Source: Streptomonospora salina
Lineage (GTDB): Bacteria > Actinomycetota > Actinomycetes > Streptosporangiales > Streptosporangiaceae
Direction of reading: 5' to 3'
Assembly (NCBI RefSeq): GCF_014204715.1
Contig: NZ_JACHLY010000001.1
Span: forward strand, 1,519,001 to 1,583,000
Length of the DNA stretch: 64,000 bases
The position numbers were made by a program, and so were the translations under genes. The notes below the pieces were generated by a model, which saw only the letters and a list, made by a program, of their open reading frames with translations, searched no databases and had not been told where the DNA came from. Below are positions 53,677 to 62,436 of this stretch, piece by piece (positions within the stretch are counted from its first letter, which is position 1; each line of letters opens with the position of its first letter).

Positions 53677-54363
53677 TCAGTCGACCAGGCGCAGCACTCC
53701 GTAGCTGAATCCCTTGCGGCGGTAGACCACGCTGGGGGCGTCGCGGTCCTGGTCGTGGAACAGGTAGAAGTCGTGCCCCACGAGCTCCATCTCCATGAGG
53801 GCGCGGTCGATGGTCATCGGTTTGGCCGAGTGGAACTTCTCCCGGACGATCACGGGGCCGTCCCCTTGGGTGTCGAGCTCGACGAAATCCTCGGAGAACT
53901 GCTCGTCGACCGTGCTCCCGTCGAACTCGTCGGGGTTCTCCGCGGGTGCGGGGACCGGCGCGGCGCCGGTGTCCTCACCCGGGGCCGCAGAGGCGCCCGG
54001 GGTGCCGCCGGCGAGGTCGGCGGTGGCCGCGGCGACCGAGACGGGGGCACGGTTGCCCTTGTGCACCTTGTTGCGGTCGGCGACCTTGCGCAGCCGCGAC
54101 TCGACGCGGCCGATCGCCAGGTCGAGAGCGTTGTAGCGGTCGTCGGCGGACGCCTCGCTGCGGATGACCGGGCCGGTGGAGCGGATGGTCAACTCGACCC
54201 GCTCACGCATGTCCGCGAGCTTCGGGTTGCGCTCCTTGGACACCTCCACATCGACGCTCATGCCCTTCTTCTCCCACTTGGAGAGCTTCTCGAGCTTGTT
54301 CTCGACGTGCTGCCGGAACTTCTCGCTGACACCGGTGCGTCGACCTTTGACGATGATGTCCAC
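53677..54363 (-). CDS. hpf: Ribosome hibernation promoting factor, long form
   Basis: 228 residues from the GTG at 54363 (GGGGG 5 bases upstream); the longer frame is not supported. The S30AE domain ('DIIVKGRRTGVSEKF', 'DDRYNALDLAIGRVESRLRK') covers about 1-105. An Ala/Pro linker of about 60 residues joins it to the C-terminal dimerisation domain ('EKFHSAKPMTIDRALMEMELVGHDFYLF'). Long HPF links two 70S ribosomes into inactive 100S dimers in stationary phase. A leader of about 740 nt with a candidate structured RNA precedes it. Confidence 0.96.
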   Translation of the reverse strand: MDIIVKGRRTGVSEKFRQHVENKLEKLSKWEKKGMSVDVEVSKERNPKLADMRERVELTIRSTGPVIRSEASADDRYNALDLAIGRVESRLRKVADRNKVHKGNRAPVSVAAATADLAGGTPGASAAPGEDTGAAPVPAPAENPDEFDGSTVDEQFSEDFVELDTQGDGPVIVREKFHSAKPMTIDRALMEMELVGHDFYLFHDQDRDAPSVVYRRKGFSYGVLRLVD

Positions 54364-54711
54364 AAGACCCCCTTCAACGCGTGGCCACCGATCTCCGGTG
54401 GCCCGGCTTGGTACTGCCGCTCCGCGCGGGGCGCGGAGCTCGGTGTGAGTCCGCTGCCCTCCCTTCCGCCACCCCGCGAGCGCTCCCGTCGGGGCCGCGC
54501 GGTGACTGGGCCGGCCTTCATTGAGTTTGGCCCTGCGTATACCCACAGGATCGCGGGTCATATCCGCCCCGGGGCCAGGAATCCGCGCTGGTCACAGGCG
54601 GGATTCGGACACAGAGCGCAGAGTGGCGCACTTCGGGGCGAGCGTGCTCGGGCGCCGGGCGTGGACGGCGCCGCGGTGGGTGCGCGGACCTGCGGCAGGC
54701 GCACGGCACCG

Positions 54712-54747
54712 GGGCCTGCGCCAGGCGGCGGGCCTGCGCCAAGCGGC
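54712..54747. repeat. 18-bp tandem duplication in the hpf leader
   Basis: GGGCCTGCGCCAGGCGGC is followed immediately by a copy with one change (A for G). Period 18, not in a gene. Confidence 0.8.
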
Positions 54748-54879
54748 GGGATCCGCGTGCCGGCGACTCCGGGCGACGCATCGGGCCGGGCGCGGAGGGG
54801 ACGGTTCCCGCTCCGCGCACCGGCCTGCGATGCCACCCGTCCGGCCGACCTGGTCTTCGTCCCCACATCCGCCTGCTGA

Positions 54880-55102
54880 GGGGCCCGCCGCGCTTGAGCG
54901 CGACTACTGCCCTTCTCCCGCGACCGAGGGACATCGGGTCCCTCCGCGAGGCAGGACTTACCTCTAAGCCGCACCGTGATCGGTCGACGAAAAGTCGCCT
55001 TACGTGGGCCGTTTCGCCTGCGGCTGGCATCGGCTTGCCGAACGGGCGCCCCCGCGAAGGGACGCCGTACCCGGCGCAACCACGGACCCGGACGGGTGCC
55101 AT
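54880..55102 (-). ncRNA. Candidate structured RNA upstream of hpf
   Basis: On the minus strand the sequence folds into several helices. GAGGGAC (54944-54938) pairs with GTCCCTC (54932-54926) across a 5-nt loop; around it CTGCC (54954-54950) pairs with GGCAG (54911-54907). Further out are CGCGC-TCAA-GCGCG and CGAC-TTTT-CGTCG hairpins. The unpaired joints (AGAGGTAAG, GGGAGAAG) are purine-rich, as in real RNAs. A known raiA-motif RNA occurs upstream of hpf/raiA in Actinobacteria and Firmicutes; this could be one, but I cannot check the match. Confidence 0.45.
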
Positions 55103-55109
55103 GCTCTGC

Positions 55110-55138
55110 ACGCTAACCCGAGTTTCGTCAGATGTCAG
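55110..55138 (-). promoter_or_regulatory. Promoter for the hpf leader transcript
   Basis: CTGACA (55138-55133), a 17-bp spacer and TAGCGT (55115-55110) on the minus strand. Start would be near 55103, about 740 nt before hpf. Confidence 0.55.
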
Positions 55139-55275
55139 GTGGTGATCCCGCTCCGTATACGCCGCGGGGGCGGGCCGCACCTCCCGGAAGTCCCGAACCG
55201 CCCGGGGTCGGGCCGGTTCGAGACGTTCGGCCGCCGGTCGCGGCCCTCCGCCGCACCCGGGTACCCGCCGCGTTC

Positions 55276-55971
55276 TCACCGCCGTTCGGCGAGGACCGCC
55301 CCGCCCACGACCGCCGCTCCCGCGTCGCGCAGCGCCCGCACGGCCTCGGCGAGGGTGGCCCCGGTCGTGACGACGTCGTCGACGACCACGACCCGCCGCC
55401 CCGCCAGCGCTGCGGGATCGCGCACCGCCAGGGCGCCGGTGAGGTTGTCGCGGCGCCGGTCGCGGTCCAGCCCGACCTGGTCGCCGACGCGGCGCCGGTG
55501 CGCCAGGACCGGCGCGCCCGGCATCCGGGCGGTGCTGCTGGCGCGCGCCGCGGCGCGCGCCAGCAGCAGCACGGGATCGTAGCCACGGCGCCGGAGCGCC
55601 GCCGGCCGTGCGGGCACGGGGACCAGCAGGGCGTCGCGGTGCCCGGCCGCCGCGGCGACGGCTCCGCCGAGGCGGGCGCCCAGAGGCCGGGCGAGTCCGC
55701 GCGCACTGCGCTCCTTGAACGCCAGCAGCACCGTGCGTTCCAGCCCGCTATAACCGCCGGCCGCCCACACCGGAGGGCATCCCGGACGCCGCCGGCACGG
55801 CCGGGCCGGTGTCCGCAGCGCGCGGGCGCAGGAGGGGCAGAGCCGGCCTCCGGGGCGCGCACAGCCGGCGCAGTGGTCGCCGAGGGCGAGGTCCAGCAGG
55901 CCGGCGAAACCGGACACGGCGGCGCGGGCGGCCGAGTGCGGGGCCGGGGTACGGGGTGCTGCGTGGCGCAT
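55276..55971 (-). CDS. comF: ComF-family phosphoribosyltransferase-like protein
   Basis: 231 residues, the usual size. The N-terminal region has zinc-type Cys pairs ('HCAGCARPGGRLCPSCAR'), and the C-terminal phosphoribosyltransferase fold has the PRPP loop 'RRVVVVDDVVTTGATLAE'. ComF proteins are tied to DNA uptake or replication-fork processing; in actinomycetes the role is unproven. It sits between lpqB and hpf, the same order as in Mycobacterium. Confidence 0.92.
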   Translation of the reverse strand: MRHAAPRTPAPHSAARAAVSGFAGLLDLALGDHCAGCARPGGRLCPSCARALRTPARPCRRRPGCPPVWAAGGYSGLERTVLLAFKERSARGLARPLGARLGGAVAAAAGHRDALLVPVPARPAALRRRGYDPVLLLARAAARASSTARMPGAPVLAHRRRVGDQVGLDRDRRRDNLTGALAVRDPAALAGRRVVVVDDVVTTGATLAEAVRALRDAGAAVVGGAVLAERR

Positions 55972-56065
55972 ACCCCCAGATTGGGCGCCGTCGCAGCCCC
56001 GCCGCCACGCGGATCCGCATCCTGTGGACGGGCGCGGCGCCGCCCGCCGTCGGGCTCCGGCCGGA

Positions 56066-57982
56066 TCAGCCCGGGTAGACCACGTTGGTCCCTTCGATGA
56101 CGCGCTGCCAGTTGATCCGGTCGTTGGTCATCCACACGTTGTCGTCCTCGGTGCTGGACAGCAGCGGGAGTCCCGGCGCGGCGGTGATGCCGACCATGTC
56201 GGTGCCCAGAGGCGCACCGGCACTGGTGGTCTCGGTGCTGCCGTCCAGGGAGACCAGGTAGCCCTGGCCGGCCTCGTCCTCCGCGCCGCCGAGCACGGCG
56301 AGCTGGTCACCGCCCCGCCAGGAGACGTCGGTGACGTTCTGCAGTTCGGTGGCCAGCGGAATCTCCCCGCTGACGGTGACGCCGCCGTCGGAGTGGGTGA
56401 TGCGGCCCACCGACAGCTCGGCGCCGCCGCCCGTCCAGTCGTCGGTGAGCGCGGCCGCCCGGGTGCCGTCGCGGGACAGCCGCAGCGCGGTGACCTCGGT
56501 ATCGGCCAGGTCCGGGGCGTCGACCTCGACGGGGTCGGTGCCCCCGCGCAGCATCCACACGCGGGTGCCGGGATCCCCGCTGTCCCCGCCGCCGGAGGGC
56601 GACGGGGACGGCGACGAGGACGGGGCGCCGAGCCCGGTGTCCTCGGCGGCCGACTCCGAGCCCTGCTCCGGGTCCTCCTCCCGGCTGCCCGTGGAGACGT
56701 CCTCGGTCACCCACAGGTTGCCGTAGCCGTCCCAGGACAGCGATGTGTAGTCGCCACCGGAGAGGACGGCGGAGTACGCGCTGCCGGTGGCCGTCCCCGC
56801 GACGACGACCTCCTGGCCGCCGGCCCGGATGCCGCCCACCTCGTCCTCGTCCAGGGACACGGCGTGCCGCTCCAGCACCGCCCCGCCGTCACCGGGGGCG
56901 CCCGGAACGCGGCGTTCCTGGGGCTTGGTGTCCTCGCTTTCGCGCTCCAGCGCCCACATCTGCCCGTCACGCAGGAAGTAGGCCCGCAGGCGGCCGGTGA
57001 CGCCCGAGGGGTTGACCGACTCGTAGCCGTCCTCCGGCGGCGGGAGGCTGTCGCCGTCCGCACCGGGGATGTCGATCTCCTCGCCGCCCACGCGCAGCGT
57101 CAGCTCCTCGACCCCGTTCAGCTGGCTCAGCGTCCACACCAGCTGCGCACCCATGCCGAACCGCTGCTTCTCGGAACCGGCGTCGGCGTCGACCTCGACG
57201 GTGACGCGGCCGGAATCGTAGGCCACGTCGGCGGTGGCGCCCTCGGGAAACGCCGACTCCACCGCCGTGTCGAGCCATTCGGTGGGGCCCTCGACCAGCA
57301 TCTTGACCAGCCGGGTGGCCGACCGGTCGCTGCTGACCGGGAGGAACACCGGGTCGGGCACCAGGGTGCTGCGGTCGCGGTTGAAGAAGTACAGGTTCAG
57401 CGACCGGTAGGCGAGGTCCACGTCGCTGCGGCTGAGCACCAGCCGGTCGGGCGGCTCCGAGATGCGCCACTGGTCGTCGCCGTTGCGCACGAGCCCCACG
57501 GTGACGTCGATGACGCGGCCGGAGTCGGCCGGAAGGTACTGGCCGCCGGCTTCGATGGTGGCCAGCTGGCTGCCGAGCAGGCGCACCGTCGCGGTTTCGC
57601 CGTCCTCGGAGACCTCCGTGTCGATGGCGAGTTTGCTGGTGTCCTCGTAGACCAGGACGCGGCCGCCGGGCGCCCAGTCGCTGCCGGACGCGGCGGTCAG
57701 GTACTCGCGTGCGGCACCGTGGTTCTCCTCGAAGCTGCCCATGCTCTTGAGGAACCCGCGGATCAGGCCTTCGGGATCGACGCCGGCCTGGGGCCCGGGC
57801 GGCAGCTGGCGGACGTAGCCGCTGCCGGCGGCGGAGCCGGCGTCGCCTCCGGCGCCCTCGACGACGGGGCCGCCGCTGGGCACCGCAGCGCACGCCGAAA
57901 GCCCCGCGGTGAGCAGGGCGGCGGCCGCGGCGGTTACGAGGCGGCGGGTGCGCCCTCGCGGTGCCCTGCCGGCGGTGCTCAC
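56066..57982 (-). CDS. lpqB: Lipoprotein LpqB
   Basis: 638 residues from the GTG at 57982 (GAGGAGG 4 bases upstream). Lipobox 'GLSAC' (Cys31), then 'VYEDTSKLAIDTEV' and a GerMN-like region ('GLVRNGDDQWRISEPPDRLVL', about 160-300). The second half is a degenerate beta-propeller. LpqB interacts with the sensor MtrB and modulates MtrAB signalling at the cell wall. Its start overlaps the stop of the full-length mtrB frame in GTGA, which shows that this frame was originally translated to that point. Confidence 0.94.
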   Translation of the reverse strand: MSTAGRAPRGRTRRLVTAAAAALLTAGLSACAAVPSGGPVVEGAGGDAGSAAGSGYVRQLPPGPQAGVDPEGLIRGFLKSMGSFEENHGAAREYLTAASGSDWAPGGRVLVYEDTSKLAIDTEVSEDGETATVRLLGSQLATIEAGGQYLPADSGRVIDVTVGLVRNGDDQWRISEPPDRLVLSRSDVDLAYRSLNLYFFNRDRSTLVPDPVFLPVSSDRSATRLVKMLVEGPTEWLDTAVESAFPEGATADVAYDSGRVTVEVDADAGSEKQRFGMGAQLVWTLSQLNGVEELTLRVGGEEIDIPGADGDSLPPPEDGYESVNPSGVTGRLRAYFLRDGQMWALERESEDTKPQERRVPGAPGDGGAVLERHAVSLDEDEVGGIRAGGQEVVVAGTATGSAYSAVLSGGDYTSLSWDGYGNLWVTEDVSTGSREEDPEQGSESAAEDTGLGAPSSSPSPSPSGGGDSGDPGTRVWMLRGGTDPVEVDAPDLADTEVTALRLSRDGTRAAALTDDWTGGGAELSVGRITHSDGGVTVSGEIPLATELQNVTDVSWRGGDQLAVLGGAEDEAGQGYLVSLDGSTETTSAGAPLGTDMVGITAAPGLPLLSSTEDDNVWMTNDRINWQRVIEGTNVVYPG

Positions 57983-58278
57983 GTGACCTCCTCGGCCGTG
58001 CTGTCGTTCACGCCGGAATCCGTACCGGAACCGGCGGCCGCGCTGTCGTCGGCCCGCGGGTCCGGGCCGTCCTCCGGATGCGGCACCGGACCGGCGCCGG
58101 CGGCCCCTCCCGTCTCGGTGTCCGCGCCGGTGCCCGAACCGTCGGCGGCGCCGGCCGCTCCCTCGCCCATGGACGCGGAGAAGCCGCGCACTCTGCCGGT
58201 GGCCATTTCCGGCGGCGCCAGCGGCAGCGGCGACCCGCGCAGCTCCTGGCCCTCCCGGCGCGGCAGCGACAGCCGGAA
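57979..58278 (-). pseudogene. mtrB: C-terminal part of mtrB beyond the amber codon
   Basis: The 99 codons after the TAG continue the mtrB frame with 'FRLSLPRREGQELRGSPLP', the conserved end of MtrB, then a Gly/Asp/Ser-rich tail to a TGA that overlaps the lpqB start. An internal ATG at 58206 could restart translation for 75 residues of tail, but it lacks the conserved end. Coding character continues unbroken, so it was coding until recently or still is by readthrough. Confidence 0.8.
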
Positions 58279-59856
58279 CTACGACCCCTTGCCGGGCATG
58301 CCCCAGGCCTGCAGCCAGCCGCCGTGCAACCGGGCGTCCTCCTTGGCGATGGACAGCCCCAACCCGGTGCCGCCCGTGGTGCGCGCCCGCGCGGGATCGG
58401 CTCGCCAGAAGCGGTCGAAGCACATGTGCTCCTCGCCCTCCTTGAGGCCCACGCCGAAGTCGCGCACACCCACGGCCACCGCGTCGCGGTCGCCGGCGGC
58501 GGTGACGATGACGTCCTTGCCCTCGCTGTGCTCGACGGCGTTGACGACGAGGTTGCGCAGGATGCGGGTGATGCGGCGCATGTCGAACTCGGCGGTGCAG
58601 GGCTCGGCCGGCAGCCGCATCACGACCTTGATTCCGGACTTCTCCGCGATCTGCTCGGCGTCGCCGACGGCCTTCATCACCACGTCGCGCATGTCCACGC
58701 TCTCCATCGAGAGCGTGGCCGCGCCGGCGTCGTGGCGGCTGATCTCCAGCAGGTCGGCCAGCAGCTCCTCGAACCGCTCCAACTGGCTCTGCAGCAGTTC
58801 GACGGAGCGCCCCATGTGGGGATCCAGCTCGTCGCGGTCCTCGTAGAGCAGATCGCCGGCCATGCGGATGGTGGTGAGCGGGGTGCGCAGCTCGTGGGAG
58901 ACGTCGGAGGCGAACTGGCGCTGCACCTGCGACAGCTCCTCCAGCTCGCGGATCTTCTCCTGCAGGTTGCCGGCCATGTCGTTGAAGGACAGCGCGAGCC
59001 GGGCGAGGTCGTCCTCGCCGCGCACCTTCATGCGCTCGGAGAGGTCGCCCGAGGCCAACCGCTCGGCCGAACCGGCGGCCGCGCGCACCGGCGTCACCAC
59101 CTGGCGGGTCACGACGTAGGCGATCACGGCCAGCAGCAGGATCAGCACCGTGCCGACGAACACGACCGTGTTCTGCACGAGGTCCAGCATCTGCTGCTCG
59201 TGTTCCAGCGGGAACACGTAGTACAGCTCGTAGGCGTTGGACAGCCGCGCCCCCACGACCAGTCCGGGCGCGCGGTCGTCGTCGTCGACGATCTCGGTGT
59301 AGGTGACGTACTGCTTGCCCAGCTCCATGGTCGAGCCGACCTCGTCACGCAGCTGCTGGGGAACGGCCTTGTCGACGGTGGAATAGCCCGACAGCCCGCC
59401 CACATCGGGCAGGATGACCACTTCGTACAGCCCGGTGGTGCCGCTGTGGTTGCTCAGCTGGGCGGTGATCTCTTCGGCCCGGCCGTCCTGGTCGGCGTTC
59501 AGGTCGGCGTCCTGCATGATGCTGACGGCCCGGTCCAGCCCGGCCTTGTGGTCGTTGAGCGCCGCCTCGCGCTTGGCGTCGAGCAGACCGGTCAGCACCT
59601 GCTGCACCAGGAAGAACCCCAGCACCGCGGTCACCAGCCCGGAGATGATCAGGGTGGTGGTGACCACGCGCAGCTGCAGTGAGCGCCGCCAGCGCGTGTG
59701 CACGCCCCGCACCAGCCCCCGGGCACCACGTTGCGCGGTCAGGTAACAGCGCAGCGGAAAAGCGGCGAATCGGTGCCAGCGCGAACGCGCGCCGCCCGGC
59801 TCCCGCGCCGGCCGAGTCGCGCCCCCGGTGTCTGCATCGCCCGTCGCCTGTGCCAT
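58279..59856 (-). CDS. mtrB: Sensor histidine kinase MtrB, cut by an in-frame amber codon
   Basis: 525 residues before a TAG at 58281-58279. Domains: helix 1 at about 62-85, an extracytoplasmic sensor region (about 86-228), helix 2 at about 230-250, a HAMP linker, HisKA with 'FASDVSHELRTPLTT' (His321) and HATPase with 'NLVVNAVEHSEG' (N box), 'VGVRDFGVGL' and 'GTGLGLSIAKEDARLHGG'. The frame then reads 'WGMPGKGS' followed by TAG where relatives have Gln ('GGGSQFRLTLP'). The last strand and tail of the ATPase domain are thus lost unless the stop is read through. With MtrA it controls cell wall and division. Confidence 0.9.
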   Translation of the reverse strand: MAQATGDADTGGATRPAREPGGARSRWHRFAAFPLRCYLTAQRGARGLVRGVHTRWRRSLQLRVVTTTLIISGLVTAVLGFFLVQQVLTGLLDAKREAALNDHKAGLDRAVSIMQDADLNADQDGRAEEITAQLSNHSGTTGLYEVVILPDVGGLSGYSTVDKAVPQQLRDEVGSTMELGKQYVTYTEIVDDDDRAPGLVVGARLSNAYELYYVFPLEHEQQMLDLVQNTVVFVGTVLILLLAVIAYVVTRQVVTPVRAAAGSAERLASGDLSERMKVRGEDDLARLALSFNDMAGNLQEKIRELEELSQVQRQFASDVSHELRTPLTTIRMAGDLLYEDRDELDPHMGRSVELLQSQLERFEELLADLLEISRHDAGAATLSMESVDMRDVVMKAVGDAEQIAEKSGIKVVMRLPAEPCTAEFDMRRITRILRNLVVNAVEHSEGKDVIVTAAGDRDAVAVGVRDFGVGLKEGEEHMCFDRFWRADPARARTTGGTGLGLSIAKEDARLHGGWLQAWGMPGKGS

Positions 59857-59866
59857 TTCGCCGGTT

Positions 59867-60559
59867 TCAGGCGGTCCCCGCCTTGTAGCCGACGCCCCGT
59901 ACGGTCACCACGACCTCCGGGTGCTCGGGATCCTTCTCGATCTTGGCGCGCAGCCGCTGCACGTGGACGTTGACGAGCCGGGTGTCGGCGGCGTGGCGGT
60001 ACCCCCACACCTGCTCCAGCAGCACCTCGCGGGTGAACACCTGGCGCGGCTTGCGGGCCAGGGCCACCAGCAGGTCGAACTCCAGCGGCGTGAGGCTGAT
60101 CGGTTCGCCGTCGCGGCGCACCGCGTGGCCGGCGACGTCGATGGTGATGTCGCCGATCTGCAGCACCTCGGGGGCCGGCTCCTCGGTGCGGCGCAGGCGC
60201 ACCCGCACACGCGCCACCAGCTCCTTGGGCTTGAACGGCTTGACGATGTAGTCGTCGGCGCCGGACTCCAGGCCCAGCACTATGTCCACGGTGTCGCTCT
60301 TCGCGGTGAGCATCACGATCGGCACGCCGGACTCGGCGCGGATCTGCCGGCACACGTCGATTCCGTCGGCGCCGGGCAGCATCAGGTCCAGCAGCACGAG
60401 ATCGGGCTTGGTCTCGCGGAAGGCCTCAAGCGCCTTGTCGCCGTCGTGCACGAACGACGGTTCGAAGCCTTCGCCTCTGAGGACGATGCCCAACATCTCA
60501 GCGAGAGCGAGGTCGTCGTCGACGACCAGTACGCGTCCCTTCATGGGTGTATCCGGCAC
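59867..60559 (-). CDS. mtrA: DNA-binding response regulator MtrA
   Basis: 230 residues from the GTG at 60559, with GGAGGAGG 6 bases upstream; ATG codons at 60544 and 60577 lack a suitable site. Receiver domain: 'VLVVDDDLALAEMLG', phospho-Asp58 in 'LVLLDLMLPG', 'VMLTAKSD', 'KPFKPKELVAR'. OmpR-type winged helix: 'PLEFDLLVALARKPRQVFTREVLL' and 'VHVQRLRAKIEKDPEHP'. It is the partner of MtrB; 10 bp separate the two genes. Confidence 0.97.
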   Translation of the reverse strand: MPDTPMKGRVLVVDDDLALAEMLGIVLRGEGFEPSFVHDGDKALEAFRETKPDLVLLDLMLPGADGIDVCRQIRAESGVPIVMLTAKSDTVDIVLGLESGADDYIVKPFKPKELVARVRVRLRRTEEPAPEVLQIGDITIDVAGHAVRRDGEPISLTPLEFDLLVALARKPRQVFTREVLLEQVWGYRHAADTRLVNVHVQRLRAKIEKDPEHPEVVVTVRGVGYKAGTA

Positions 60560-61041
60560 GAGGTCCTCCTCCCACATCGGAGGCGCGGAGACTCGCGCCT
60601 TCTCCTTTCTGGACACTCAAGCGGCAGTACTTCGGACACTTTCGCCGGGTCCCTATGTGGGAGCCGTCCTCCCCACTCACCTTGCCATCTTCCGAACCGG
60701 GCTTCGCCCGGTCCGCTCACCAGCGAATCGGCCCCTGCCGGGCGGCACGACCGCCCCGGTGGCCCGCCCCGCAGAGCGGTTCTGCGCGCCACCCTGCCGC
60801 CTGCACCGCCGCGCGTCCATACATTCGGACCCGCGGTGGCTGCGCAGCTCGCGCCGACTTGGCCGACAGATAACAGAAAGCATACAAAACGAATGAACCC
60901 GCGCGGTGCCCGCGAGCCCTGCCCGGGATCGCGGCGCCCGGCCACCGGGCGCCGCAGGGGCGCCGTGGCATACCGTGGGGAACGCTACCGCCGCTCCGAG
61001 TACGACAGCGAGTACGACAGCACGACGGAGGACCGACACCG
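60560..61041. promoter_or_regulatory. Divergent region upstream of mtrA
   Basis: 482 bp. Two GGACACT copies (60611-60617 and 60634-60640), 23 bp apart, lie 50-80 bp upstream of mtrA and may be regulator half-sites. An AT-rich patch (60868-60897, with ATAACAGAAAGCATAC) is a candidate promoter. No gene is supported. Confidence 0.35.
60998..61021. repeat. 12-bp tandem duplication before the membrane gene
   Basis: GAGTACGACAGC occurs twice in tandem, 20 bp before the start of the gene at 61042. Confidence 0.8.
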
Positions 61042-62436
61042 ATGAGCCACGACGATGGCCGGGACCGGTGGGCACACGGGCAGCAGCCCGGCCCCGACCA
61101 CACGAGCGAGGCGGCGTACGGTTCCGGCCCCGGAAACGCGTGGGCCGCCCCCGGCGAGGAGCCGCCCGCACCCGCCGGCGACGGCTGGTCGGTTCCGGGC
61201 GGCGGATCCGGCGGCGCCCCCGGCCACGGCCACGCGGGCTACGGCGGCCGGAGCGGCCCCGGTCCGGCTCCCCCGCCCGGGTACGGCCGCCCCTGGGCGC
61301 CGCGGCCCGGGGTGGTGACGCTGCGGCCGATGAACATCGGCGACATCTTCAACGGCGCGTTCGGCTATATCCGCGACAACCCCAAGGCCGCCCTCGGCCT
61401 GGCCCTCATCGTCACCGCGCTGTCCAGCATCCCTTCCGCCGTCGGCTCGGTCGGCTACCTCCTCGACACCGCCGCCGGCATGCAGGACCTGGCGGACGAC
61501 CCCTACGGGCCCGGCGCCCAGGAGATGCCGGTCCAGTGGTGGTCCATCGCCACCATGTACGGCGGCTTCCTCGTCGACTACATCGGCCAGATCGTGCTGG
61601 TCGGCCTGCTCTCGTCGATCGTCGGGCTGGCGGTGCTGGGCCGGAGGCTGACGATGCGCGAGGCGCTGGGGGTGGCGCGCCGCCGGCTTCCGGCGCTCTT
61701 CGGCGTGGCCCTGCTGCTCCTCCTGCTGAGCCTGCTGTGGACCGGCCTGGTGGTCGGACTCGTTTTCGGCGCTATCGCCCTGGGGGTCCTGGTACACCCC
61801 GGAGTCGGCGTGGTGGCCGCGCTCGCGGGCTTCCCGCTCCTGGTCGTACTGGCGGTGTGGGTCTACGTGCGCACCGCGCTGGCGATGCCGGTGGCGGTGC
61901 TGGAGCGCACCGGACCGGGCGGATCCCTGGCCCGGTCCTGGCGGCTGACCCGGCGCAGCTGGTGGCGGGTGTTCGGGCTCCTGCTGCTGTCCCAGTTCAT
62001 CGTGGCCATCGTGGTCAACCTGCTGGCCACACCGTTCCAATTCGCGGCCGTGGGGGTGGGCGCGGCCGCCCCCGACGCGCAGTGGACCCCGACGGTGGCG
62101 ACGGCGCTCGTGTACGTCGGACTGGTCCTGGCCGGGGCCCTGGGCACACCGTTCATCGTCGGCGTCACCACCCTGATCTACATCGACCTGCGGATGCGGC
62201 GCGAAGGGCTCGACCTGAAGCTGCAGACCGCGGCGCAGTCGGACGAGCACATCGGCATCGACGTCTACGTCCCCGACGACACCGCGGCGGGCGCCCCCGC
62301 TCCCGCCGGCCCGGGCTCCTACGGGACGGGTTCCTACGGGACGGGCGGCGCCGCGCAGGCCCACCCGCAGTACGGCCAGTACGGCTACGACGCGGGCGGC
62401 TACGGCAGGGGCGGCGGCCCCGGAGCCCCTTCCTGA
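61042..62436 (+). CDS. Multi-helix membrane protein (GPDP-type membrane domain)
   Basis: 464 residues from the ATG at 61042 (GGAGG 10 bases upstream). The first 90 residues are Pro/Gly-rich; then 'LRPMNIGDIFNGAFGYIRDNPK' starts the membrane domain. About eight helices follow, with 'LARSWRLTRRSWWRVFG' characteristic of the glycerophosphoryl-diester-phosphodiesterase membrane domain family. A Gly/Tyr-rich tail ('GSYGTGSYGTGG') ends it. The 'GDIxxxAF' plus 'SWxLTRxxWWRVFG' pattern fits actinobacterial proteins that accompany DUF4129 genes. Function unknown. Its TGA overlaps the next ATG by one base. Confidence 0.8.
   Translation: MSHDDGRDRWAHGQQPGPDHTSEAAYGSGPGNAWAAPGEEPPAPAGDGWSVPGGGSGGAPGHGHAGYGGRSGPGPAPPPGYGRPWAPRPGVVTLRPMNIGDIFNGAFGYIRDNPKAALGLALIVTALSSIPSAVGSVGYLLDTAAGMQDLADDPYGPGAQEMPVQWWSIATMYGGFLVDYIGQIVLVGLLSSIVGLAVLGRRLTMREALGVARRRLPALFGVALLLLLLSLLWTGLVVGLVFGAIALGVLVHPGVGVVAALAGFPLLVVLAVWVYVRTALAMPVAVLERTGPGGSLARSWRLTRRSWWRVFGLLLLSQFIVAIVVNLLATPFQFAAVGVGAAAPDAQWTPTVATALVYVGLVLAGALGTPFIVGVTTLIYIDLRMRREGLDLKLQTAAQSDEHIGIDVYVPDDTAAGAPAPAGPGSYGTGSYGTGGAAQAHPQYGQYGYDAGGYGRGGGPGAPS

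Larger units (their letters stand above)
54364..55275 (-). other. 912-bp region between comF and hpf
   Basis: No supported protein gene. It contains a promoter near 55110-55138, a structured RNA candidate at 54880-55102 and an 18-bp tandem repeat at 54712-54747. Everything points to a long transcribed leader for hpf. Confidence 0.6.

Noticed and set aside
54880-55102. RNase P RNA or a ydaO-type riboswitch
   Set aside because: AGAGGTAAGTCC recalls the RNase P GAGGAAAGTCC element, but the rest (ACAGAAA, P4 partner) is missing. The conserved ydaO blocks are also not found.
54518-55279. Open frame between comF and hpf as a protein gene
   Set aside because: No ribosome site, Arg/Pro-rich translation and no motif. 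RNA structure and promoter position explain the interval better.
57979-58206. Separate 75-codon gene after mtrB
   Set aside because: It is the in-frame tail of mtrB; its ATG has no ribosome site and the frame continues upstream with the conserved MtrB ending.
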